Below, piece by piece: positions 8,112 through 14,960 of a DNA stretch of 20,749 nt. The stretch comes from Planctomycetaceae bacterium (lineage in GTDB: Bacteria > Planctomycetota > Planctomycetia > Planctomycetales > Planctomycetaceae). Positions within the stretch are counted from its first letter, which is position 1; each line of letters starts with the position of its first letter. The notes beneath the pieces are model-generated. The model ran no database searches and was not told where the DNA came from. It saw only the letters and a program-made list of their open reading frames with translations. The stretch covers positions 1-20,749 of the forward strand of contig DLVV01000016.1 in NCBI GenBank assembly GCA_003445035.1. The letters are read 5' to 3'. The position numbers and the translations under genes were made by a program.

Positions 8112-9536
8112 GTGCCCCCCATCATCCCGTTTTCTCGACGCCTCTTACTGTCCCGGGGCACCGCTGGTGTCGGGTTGCTGGGCTTGGCCAATGTGTTCGG
8201 ACAGGAGGCCTCCTCTCCGCTGGATGCCCATTCACCACACTCGGCTCCTCGTGCGAAGCGGATCATCCACCTGCTGATGAACGGTGGCCCCTCTCACATA
8301 GACACATTCGACCCCAAACCCCTGCTGGCCAAGTACGAGGGACAACGCCCATCGACGGTTGATCTCAATACGCAGAGAAAGACAACCGGGATCCTGAAAT
8401 CCCCCTACCGGTTCGCTCAGCATGGCGATAGCGGCCTCTGGGTCAGCGAGTTGTTTCCTCACGTTGCCCGTCATGCCGACAAACTCTGCCTGATCCACTC
8501 GATGCACACCGACATCCCCGAACACATCTCGGGCCTGTTGATGATGAGTGTCGGAGCCAACCAGCCCACACGCCCGAGTTTTGGGTCATGGCTCAGCTAT
8601 GGGCTCGGCACCGAGAACCAGGACCTTCCATCCTTCGTGGTGATCAGCCACAACGGGCATCCCCGTCCCGGCCCAACCGGATGGAGCAGCAGCTTTCTGC
8701 CCGGTGTTCACTCGGGAGCCTTCGTTGACACGTACAAGCTGGACCCGAAACGGGTGATCGCTGACATCCGCAACCCCGGCATGCCTCGTGGCAGCCAACG
8801 GCGACAATTCGAACTCTTGCAGCGGATGAACCGCCTTGAGCTGGACCGTTCGGGAACCGATCGTGCACTGGAGGCGAGAATCGAATCGCTCGAACTGGCG
8901 TTTCGCATGCAATTTGCCGCCCCCGAAGCCTTTGACATCAGTCGCGAATCCAAGGCCACCCATGACCTCTACGGAATCGGCCCCCAGCCAACCAAGGGGG
9001 TTGCGGGAGGCCGCAAGTACGGGGGATTTGCCGAGGGAGCCCTTATCGCGCGGCGACTGTCCGAACGCGGAGTCCGCGTCGTCCAACTGGCCTTTGCGCC
9101 CGACATCCCCTGGGACGACCACACCGACATCAACGACCACCGGCCGAAGGCCTTCGAATGTGACCAGGCCATAGCCGCGCTCCTGACCGATCTGGAATCC
9201 CGCGGCCTGCTTGACGAAACGCTGGTCTTGTGGGGAGGGGAATTCGGACGAACTCCGACAACCGACGTGACTGCCAACAAACCCGGCCGAGACCACAACC
9301 ACTTCGGCTTCACCGTCTGGATGGCCGGAGGCGGTGTCAAACCGGGGTTCCGCTATGGCGCCACCGATGAATTCGGCATGAGAGCTGTTGAGAACCGGAC
9401 TCACGTCCGCGACCTGCACGCCACCATTCTGCACCTGATGGGGCTGGATCACCAGAGGCTGACGTTCCGCCATTCCGGACGCGATTTTCGCTTGACCGAC
9501 GTCGGCGGAAGAGTGATCCAGGACGTCATCGCCTGA
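8112..9536 (+). CDS. DUF1501 family protein, GTG start
   Basis: The frame is open back to 7836, but everything before 8078 is a shadow of the PSD1 gene. The GTG at 8112 has GGAG (8097-8100) 11 bases upstream and immediately precedes a twin-arginine signal (SRRLLL, R9-R10, then a hydrophobic stretch to residue 29), giving 474 residues. The DUF1501 domain follows: IIHLLMNGGPSHIDTF, SFGSWLSYGLGTENQDLPSFVV, WDDHTD, FGRTP, GRDHNHFG, VRDLHATILHLMGLD, HSGRDFRL. It is a clear paralogue of the protein at 828-2285, sharing block order throughout. It starts 34 nt after its PSD1 partner and is likely in the same transcript. The fold is of the alkaline phosphatase/sulfatase type; activity is unknown. The exact start is the only uncertain point. 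Confidence 0.92.
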   Translation: MPPIIPFSRRLLLSRGTAGVGLLGLANVFGQEASSPLDAHSPHSAPRAKRIIHLLMNGGPSHIDTFDPKPLLAKYEGQRPSTVDLNTQRKTTGILKSPYRFAQHGDSGLWVSELFPHVARHADKLCLIHSMHTDIPEHISGLLMMSVGANQPTRPSFGSWLSYGLGTENQDLPSFVVISHNGHPRPGPTGWSSSFLPGVHSGAFVDTYKLDPKRVIADIRNPGMPRGSQRRQFELLQRMNRLELDRSGTDRALEARIESLELAFRMQFAAPEAFDISRESKATHDLYGIGPQPTKGVAGGRKYGGFAEGALIARRLSERGVRVVQLAFAPDIPWDDHTDINDHRPKAFECDQAIAALLTDLESRGLLDETLVLWGGEFGRTPTTDVTANKPGRDHNHFGFTVWMAGGGVKPGFRYGATDEFGMRAVENRTHVRDLHATILHLMGLDHQRLTFRHSGRDFRLTDVGGRVIQDVIA

Positions 9537-9652
9537 ACCGGTCCTCGACTTACCGGATCGTCTTGTAACCGTTCAGCACCTCGACTGTTTCCAGCCATTC
9601 CTGCGAACCGGCCTGTCCATTTCCCTGTGTCACCACACGAGCGAACGCCACC
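9537..9652. other. intergenic gap holding an antisense 34-codon frame
   Basis: This 116-base gap lies between DUF1501 and the serine hydrolase on the plus strand. On the minus strand an uninterrupted 34-codon frame runs from an ATG at 9654 to a TAA at 9550-9552, with codon choice rich in CTG, GTG, GAG, AAG and ATC like real genes nearby. It may be a small gene, the tail of a lost gene, or chance. I see no hairpin terminator and no Shine-Dalgarno before the hydrolase start. Confidence 0.2.
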
Positions 9653-10927
9653 ATGTCACGCCTTCCCTGGATCCTCGGCCTGGTTATCGCTGTCGCCCGC
9701 CCGGCCTGTTCTGCGGAACTCCTCACGGCTCCCCTGAAGGACCTCCAGGTCGACCCCGCAGCTATCGCCGGGGCTGAGGCGCTGATTGCAGAACAGATCA
9801 GGCAACAGGAGATCGCGGGTGTGTCGGTGTGCGTTCTTCGCAAGGGGCGTATTGCGCACATGAAGGCCTACGGCTACAGGGATGCTCTCTCGAAGCTCCC
9901 CGCAAAAGTCGACGACATTGTTCGGATCTACTCGATGAGCAAACCGATCATTTCCGTCGCAGCCATGCAACTCTGGGAGCGAGGCCACTTTCGGCTCGAC
10001 GACCCGATCGCCGACTACATCCCCGCATTTCGGCACATGAAAGTGCTGGAGACGGACAAGGATTCCTCGGGGCAACCGCGGCACCGGTTCGTACCGGCCC
10101 GGCGACAGATCACCGTCCGCGACGTCTTTCGACACACAACCGGAATCGCTTACGGCGGAAAGCTGATCGAACCCGTCAATCGCTTCTACGAGGCCAACCA
10201 GGTCGTCTACTGGTACGAGGGCATGTACCCGCCCAAGTGCTCCCTGTTGGACGGCATGACGCGGCTGGGCCGTGTGCCGTTGTTGCACCATCCGGGCGAG
10301 AAGTTCACCTACGGCCTCAACGTCGACATACTCGGTCGCCTTATCGAAGTCTGTTCCGGTCAAAAGCTCTCGGTCTATCTCCAGGAGCACATGTTCAAGC
10401 CGCTGGGAATGGTCGACACCGCGTTCTACGTGCCCGACACCAAGCTGTCACGCTTCGGACCGGTCCATGACAAAAACAACGGCGCCTTCTATCGCATCTC
10501 GGCTGCACACTCCAGCCCCTATCGCACACCCCCACAGTGGGAATCCGGTGGAGGTGGACTGGTCTCAACAATCATCGACTACGCGAGGTTCTGCCAGGCG
10601 GTCTTGGACGGAGGACGGTCTGGGACACAACGCATCCTCGATGCTGCCACCATTCGCCTGATGTTTGACAACCAGCTCCCCTCGAAAGTCGACAGCCGAA
10701 AGTTCGGACTCGGATTCGGCCTGGTCGATCACGACTTTGGAACCAAGCCCGACAACAGGCGACGGACAGCCTACCGCTGGGGCGGCTACGCCAGCACAAA
10801 ATTCCACATCGTGCCGGACGAACAATTGGTCCTGATCACGATGAGGCAACGGATCCCCGGAAACAGTGTCTGTTGGGACAAGCTCTTCCCGATCATCCAC
10901 GCCGGCCTGAAACCGCTCGCCAACTAG
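9653..10927 (+). CDS. exported beta-lactamase-family serine hydrolase (class C/EstB-like)
   Basis: A 424-residue protein with a signal peptide (residues 1-20, cleavage near CSA-E). The serine beta-lactamase/transpeptidase-like fold is marked by the SxxK motif S94-M-S-K97 in IYSMSK, the tyrosine of the second motif at Y220 in FTYGLNVDILGRL, and a third-motif equivalent WGG (376-378) in place of KTG, as in esterase-like members. FRHTTGI (159-165) and ESGGGGLVST (297-306) are further family blocks. Relatives include EstB-type esterases and D-aminopeptidase-like enzymes; antibiotic hydrolysis is not implied. The ATG at 9653 fits the signal peptide, though no Shine-Dalgarno is visible. It follows DUF1501 by 116 nt and overlaps the opposing propeller gene by four bases, both stops using the palindrome CTAG. 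Substrate unknown. Confidence 0.93.
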   Translation: MSRLPWILGLVIAVARPACSAELLTAPLKDLQVDPAAIAGAEALIAEQIRQQEIAGVSVCVLRKGRIAHMKAYGYRDALSKLPAKVDDIVRIYSMSKPIISVAAMQLWERGHFRLDDPIADYIPAFRHMKVLETDKDSSGQPRHRFVPARRQITVRDVFRHTTGIAYGGKLIEPVNRFYEANQVVYWYEGMYPPKCSLLDGMTRLGRVPLLHHPGEKFTYGLNVDILGRLIEVCSGQKLSVYLQEHMFKPLGMVDTAFYVPDTKLSRFGPVHDKNNGAFYRISAAHSSPYRTPPQWESGGGGLVSTIIDYARFCQAVLDGGRSGTQRILDAATIRLMFDNQLPSKVDSRKFGLGFGLVDHDFGTKPDNRRRTAYRWGGYASTKFHIVPDEQLVLITMRQRIPGNSVCWDKLFPIIHAGLKPLAN

Positions 10928-12288
10928 TCGCCAGATTTCTTCTTCGGCTTTGCGGGTTCCGCGATGCAGTAGAGTTTCCTGGTGCCCCGCAGAAACAACT
11001 CGCGGCCCACAATGGCCGCAGACGCACTGAAGCTGTCGTTGAGCACGTTACGAGCGAGGAACTTGGGAGTCGCATCGCCGCTGATCACCAGTGTCGCGCC
11101 CTGCCGGTCGGTGATGTAGATCCGATTGGACGCTGCGACCGGTGACGCATAAATGTCGGTCACGCCACCGAGGCGAAACGGGCCGGTCACTTCGTTACCG
11201 GTGCGAGATTCGAGACGGGTGAGAATGCCCTGGTAGTGCCTCAGGAAGTACAAACCGCCCTTGTAGAGCAAAGGGGAAGGCACATACGGGGTTCTCTGAC
11301 GGGTCTTCCAGGCAACATGCTCGCTTCCGGTCAGATCCCCACTGGCCCCGTCCAGCTTGACTCCCATCATGATTCGCGTGTCGTAACTGCTTCCGGCAAA
11401 AACCATCCCGGCCTCGTAAACCGGGGTGGCGACGATGTTGTTGGACAGTCCCGCGCACTGCCAGAGAACCTTGCCGGTCTCCAGGTCATACCCTCGCAGG
11501 AACTTCGTACCCGAAATCACGGCGATCGCGCGTTTCTGGTGTTCGATCACAATCGGTGACGACCACGAGGTGACCTCGTCGCGATTCGACGACCACTTTG
11601 GTTTTCCAGTGTGCGTGTCAAAAGCCACGACCTTTGACTGGCCCTGGTGATCCCAGTTGACGACCAGCGTTTTGTCGTGCAGAGCCGGCGAGGCCCCTTC
11701 GCCATGGTTGTGCTTCGTGCTCATCTTGCCCATTCGCACTTTCCACAGCAGCTTCCCGTCAAACCCCAGGCAGTAAAGACCCCGGGAGCCGAAGAAAGCA
11801 AAAAGTCTCTTCCCGTCCGTGACGGGCGAGTGGGACGCCAGGCTTCCGGTGTGATGGCCTCCCTCGTGCGGAAGCCCCTCCGCAAGCGTCTTCTGCCACA
11901 GCAGATCCCCGGTGCGACGATCGAAGGCCAGCCCCAGGTAACGATGTGGCTGCGTAACGGGCAGATTGTCGTGTGCCCCGGGATCGGCATCCGGCTTCGC
12001 TGTAACCTTCTCGCCGTAAGGAACTGCGGCCGTCACGAAGACCAGTTGCCCCCAGACGACCGGCGAGGAGTGTCCAGTCCCCGGCAGCCGGCTTGCCCAA
12101 CGCACGTTCTTGTCCTCGCTCCACTCGATCGGCGGATCACCGTAGGGCGCAACGCCCGTTGACAGCGGGCCGCGCCACTGGCTCCATTGACGAGCCGGGT
12201 CAAGATCGGCAGCCGACAACGACACCCCGCCGCACAATCCAACGACCACACACGCAGAACACATCAGCCGCCACAATGTCCGGGACAT
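10924..12288 (-). CDS. exported PQQ-like beta-propeller protein
   Basis: I place the start at the ATG ending at 12288 (454 residues) rather than at an upstream in-frame codon, because GGAGA lies five bases before it and the signal peptide begins there (residues 1-26, hydrophobic CSACVVVGLCGG). After WSQWRGPLSTGVAP (35-48), the motif that opens many planctomycete PQQ-like proteins, come repeated propeller blades with the tryptophan docking signature: AFDRRTGDLLWQ, GFDGKLLWKV, AFDTHTGKPKWS, YDLETGKVLWQ. Such proteins are often scaffold or sensor propellers rather than quinoprotein dehydrogenases, and I see no added haem domain or dehydrogenase catalytic motif. It is convergent with the serine hydrolase and divergent from the small membrane protein gene at 12431. 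The C-terminus is lysine-rich (KPKKKSGD). Fold call strong; role unknown. Confidence 0.92.
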   Translation of the reverse strand: MSRTLWRLMCSACVVVGLCGGVSLSAADLDPARQWSQWRGPLSTGVAPYGDPPIEWSEDKNVRWASRLPGTGHSSPVVWGQLVFVTAAVPYGEKVTAKPDADPGAHDNLPVTQPHRYLGLAFDRRTGDLLWQKTLAEGLPHEGGHHTGSLASHSPVTDGKRLFAFFGSRGLYCLGFDGKLLWKVRMGKMSTKHNHGEGASPALHDKTLVVNWDHQGQSKVVAFDTHTGKPKWSSNRDEVTSWSSPIVIEHQKRAIAVISGTKFLRGYDLETGKVLWQCAGLSNNIVATPVYEAGMVFAGSSYDTRIMMGVKLDGASGDLTGSEHVAWKTRQRTPYVPSPLLYKGGLYFLRHYQGILTRLESRTGNEVTGPFRLGGVTDIYASPVAASNRIYITDRQGATLVISGDATPKFLARNVLNDSFSASAAIVGRELFLRGTRKLYCIAEPAKPKKKSGD

Positions 12289-12430
12289 AGTTTCTCCGAG
12301 TTCACGTTGCCCGCGATCGCTGCGACCGGGGGGAGAATTTTCGATTCGGTTGTCTTTTGGGCGTGATAACACCCGTCCGGCCACGCCATGTACAGCAACA
12401 CCGCCCCAATGCATTTACGGGAGTTTTGTC

Positions 12431-12808
12431 ATGGCCACCGACAATCCGTCACACAGCCCACCCCGCAGACCAGGTCGACCCACCACGTCGGCATTCGTTC
12501 CGATCGTGCTGGTGCTCGTCGGGGTCATAACGCTCTTGGGCCAGTACGGCATCATGCCCAGCATCAACCAGATCTGGACCATCGGGCTTGCCGCGGCCGG
12601 GGTGCTCACCTTCCTGCTCAACGGTTACAACAAGTCGAGTTTTGTGTTCGGCACATTCCTGATCCTGTCTTCGGGAATGTCGATCCTCCGGACCCAGGAA
12701 CTGACGGACATCGCCAAGGAGATTCCGATCCTTTTCATCGCACTGGGCACACTGATGCTGATCTCCCGTTCAAACGCGATCCCGCCCCCCCCTCCTTCTG
12801 ACGGTTGA
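12431..12808 (+). CDS. small four-helix membrane protein, function unknown
   Basis: The frame is open from 12350, but the ATG at 12431 has GGGAG about eight bases upstream and starts a sensible protein of 125 residues. A polar, proline-rich N-terminal tail (1-20) is followed by four predicted membrane helices at about 22-38, 49-64, 70-86 and 97-112, then a tail with a run of prolines encoded over an eight-C tract (12785-12792). The layout resembles the membrane regions of small LiaF/DUF5668-like proteins, but the match is too weak to name. It diverges from the PQQ-like propeller gene (142-bp gap) and converges with the DUF4432 gene 16 bp beyond its stop, so it is probably transcribed alone. 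Confidence 0.75.
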   Translation: MATDNPSHSPPRRPGRPTTSAFVPIVLVLVGVITLLGQYGIMPSINQIWTIGLAAAGVLTFLLNGYNKSSFVFGTFLILSSGMSILRTQELTDIAKEIPILFIALGTLMLISRSNAIPPPPPSDG

Positions 12809-12824
12809 AACGGCAACACTTCCG

Positions 12825-13994
12825 CTACGCGTCGGCACACCACCCCTTCTGTGGTGTCTTGAAGATTTTCGGCTCCCGGCCCGCCTGCAATTTCATGACC
12901 GCCACCTCGGCGGCCTTCACGCCAGCCGCATCACGGTGCCACTCGACGCCCAGGCCAAGTGTTTCCCGACCGCCGCCGGCCAGTTTCAACACCCGACCCT
13001 GTCCACCTTCGTAGGTTCGTGGATTCGGGAAATTCGTTCCCGGCTCGATCCCGGTCACGAAACCGTCAACCACAGCCGTGGTGTTCTTCCACTGGCTGAA
13101 GCACGGAAGTTTCCGGGCGTCGTACAGCAAGCTGACCCCGGTGGTCGCATGCCCGTTCTTCAGCAGCACTCGAGTTTTGCCGTCACCGGCGGCGTGCATG
13201 TGGTGAAAATACACCTGTTCCTCGTACCCGGCCTCCTCCGCCTGATAGTTGGTGTACCCGCCGATTCCGTCAGCGGCATGTGCGTTGCGTGGAACCACGG
13301 AGGAAGACGGTGCCACCAGTTGCGACCCCGCGTCCAACAATGGCACGCCGACGTTGAAGTGATACAGCATCTGGACCTCGGCCGGCGACGCCGACAGGTT
13401 CTCGATTTCGTCGTGAATTCGGAAACCCGATTCTCCAAACCGGGTCACCAACGTGGCATGCAGACGGACCTTCAGAAAGTGAAAACGCACCTCGTCGACG
13501 ATTCCGCTGACACGAATCTCGCCTCGATCCGAATCGACCGTCACCGTCACCTCGTCGGACGGCTGATTAGCGATCTTGCCGTGCAGCGGATAGACCACCC
13601 GGCCGTCCGGGTCGAATTCCGGCGCTCCGTTGCTCTCCAGGCCACATCGCACCAGCAGTTCGTCAAACCCGTCAAGCCAACCCAGCCCGCTGGGTTCACC
13701 CATATTCACCTCTCGCGGGTGAATCGGACCGCGGATTGGAGCCCGCCATCCCAGGCGATCATCCCCGGAGACGACCTGCCAAATGCCCATCCCCCGTGAT
13801 GGCACCACGGTAATCTCGACGGCCCCGTTGTTGATTTCGATCACATCGACACCCTCGCGCCTGCCCCCCCGCAACGTCCTCTTGCAGACCGACCATCCCC
13901 TGGGTGTCCCCTTCACGTCGTCGTCATCGATGTCGAACCGGTCCACGTGAAGGTCCCGGTCGATACTGGAAAGAATCCAACTGGTTTCAGCCAT
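12825..13994 (-). CDS. DUF4432 (aldose 1-epimerase-like) protein
   Basis: A 389-residue protein with no signal peptide, so presumably cytosolic. The galactose-mutarotase-like beta-sandwich is recognisable by VVPSRGMGIW (64-72), PLHGKIAN (136-143), EIENLSASPAEVQMLYHFNVG and, near the end, GIEPGTNFPNPRTYE, which together fit DUF4432. Family members are thought to bind or interconvert sugar anomers; the actual sugar is unknown. The ATG at 13994 is preferred over two GTG codons just upstream because GGAG lies eight bases before it. It follows the zinc-ribbon/bPH2 gene by 24 nt on the same strand and is probably co-transcribed with it, an unexpected partner. The carbohydrate genes at 14961-19796 give it a plausible context. 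Confidence 0.88.
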   Translation of the reverse strand: MAETSWILSSIDRDLHVDRFDIDDDDVKGTPRGWSVCKRTLRGGRREGVDVIEINNGAVEITVVPSRGMGIWQVVSGDDRLGWRAPIRGPIHPREVNMGEPSGLGWLDGFDELLVRCGLESNGAPEFDPDGRVVYPLHGKIANQPSDEVTVTVDSDRGEIRVSGIVDEVRFHFLKVRLHATLVTRFGESGFRIHDEIENLSASPAEVQMLYHFNVGVPLLDAGSQLVAPSSSVVPRNAHAADGIGGYTNYQAEEAGYEEQVYFHHMHAAGDGKTRVLLKNGHATTGVSLLYDARKLPCFSQWKNTTAVVDGFVTGIEPGTNFPNPRTYEGGQGRVLKLAGGGRETLGLGVEWHRDAAGVKAAEVAVMKLQAGREPKIFKTPQKGWCADA

Positions 13995-14018
13995 TGTCAC
14001 CACTCCTGGTCGTTTGTC

Positions 14019-14810
14019 TTACAGGGAGTCATCATGACCGTCACGCACCTCTGCCAGCAACGCCACGACACGGTCGACATCGGAACTATTGCGCAACAAC
14101 ACAGACTGCCCGGCGGTATGAATACGGATCGATCGCGTCCGAGCCATCCGATCCACCAATCCGGTCTCGACACTCAGAAAAACAACAGCGCGGTGGGGAA
14201 TCAGCTGTACCCGTGTGACCAGCGCACCCGAGCGAACCAGTGTCCGACGATCTGTGATCACAACACTCCGGGCCCTCCAACCCTTCGTGTTCACCAGGAG
14301 CACAACACCCAGCACCCCCAGCCCGGTTATCCCGGCGCATACCCCTCCCGGCGAATTTCCGCTCAAAGCTCCCAGCGTAACCAGCATCAGCGGCAGTCCC
14401 ACAAGAAGCATCAACGACGCCACCCTCAAGAATACGGTGGCGGCCGATGTCGTTTCCGCATGACGTACGATTTCATCAGGTCGCAGCAGGTCCCCGAGAT
14501 CACCAGGAATCTCTGACTGACGTTGCGCCGCAGAAGCCGGCCGAAAGGTCGATGACGACACCGCCCCAGTGGCAGAGGCACTGCGTGCCGCCGGATTGCC
14601 CTCCACAACATCCCCGATCACGCGACCGGCGACATTCTGACCAAGCGGGTCAAACGGATCAGCAAGCACTCGCGTGGGCACTGCTGCGGAAACGACAAAC
14701 GTGAACCCGCATTGGCAACGAGCCTGTCGCCCAACCCATTCGGGCGCCACCTCCGTCAAATGCCCGCAGGCCGGACATTCCACGTCGATCGAATCTGGCA
14801 TTTCTGTCAT
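14019..14810 (-). CDS. zinc-ribbon, two-helix membrane protein with bPH2-like domain
   Basis: The 263-residue protein has three parts. Residues 10-36 form a zinc ribbon with C12-P-A-C15 and C32-Q-C34; the second pair is CxC instead of the usual CxxC. A low-complexity Ala/Ser/Thr linker (about 70-100) leads to two predicted membrane helices (about 124-148 and 155-174). The C-terminal 178-258 region looks like a bacterial PH domain of the bPH2/DUF304 type: VVITDRRTLVRSGALVTRVQLIPH followed by beta strands and a final helix. With two helices both termini would face the cytoplasm. bPH2 proteins are poorly characterised; a membrane-associated binding or sensing role is a guess. AGAGG about seven bases upstream supports the ATG at 14810. 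The DUF4432 gene follows after 24 nt. Divergent from the lyase gene at 14961. Confidence 0.82.
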   Translation of the reverse strand: MTEMPDSIDVECPACGHLTEVAPEWVGRQARCQCGFTFVVSAAVPTRVLADPFDPLGQNVAGRVIGDVVEGNPAARSASATGAVSSSTFRPASAAQRQSEIPGDLGDLLRPDEIVRHAETTSAATVFLRVASLMLLVGLPLMLVTLGALSGNSPGGVCAGITGLGVLGVVLLVNTKGWRARSVVITDRRTLVRSGALVTRVQLIPHRAVVFLSVETGLVDRMARTRSIRIHTAGQSVLLRNSSDVDRVVALLAEVRDGHDDSL

Positions 14811-14900
14811 GCCCAGCCTCTAACGCCGATTTTGCCGACGGCCCGTACACGGGGATGATCTCGCCACGTCGCTGGGATTGCAACCAACGGCTCGTCACGA

Positions 14901-14929
14901 CTGACGGCTCCTGAAAAACACGATAACAT
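14901..14929 (+). promoter_or_regulatory. candidate sigma70-type promoter for the lyase gene
   Basis: CTGACG (14901-14906, 4 of 6 to TTGACA), a 17-base spacer and TAACAT (14924-14929, 4 of 6 to TATAAT) lie 31 bases before the GTG start at 14961. Spacing is ideal but the match is modest, and planctomycete promoters are not well defined. Confidence 0.25.
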
Positions 14930-14960
14930 CAGGTTCCCGCTCATCGTCCTGGAGTCACAC

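Noticed and set aside
8586..9473. Minus-strand open frame of 295 codons
   Set aside because: Antisense shadow of the DUF1501 gene with no recognisable domain.
9653..10927. Antibiotic-resistance beta-lactamase
   Set aside because: The third motif is WGG rather than KTG and the sequence looks EstB-like; resistance cannot be claimed.
12289..12414. Upstream extension of the PQQ-like propeller
   Set aside because: The ATG at 12288 has GGAGA at ideal spacing and begins a clear signal peptide; the extension would bury it.
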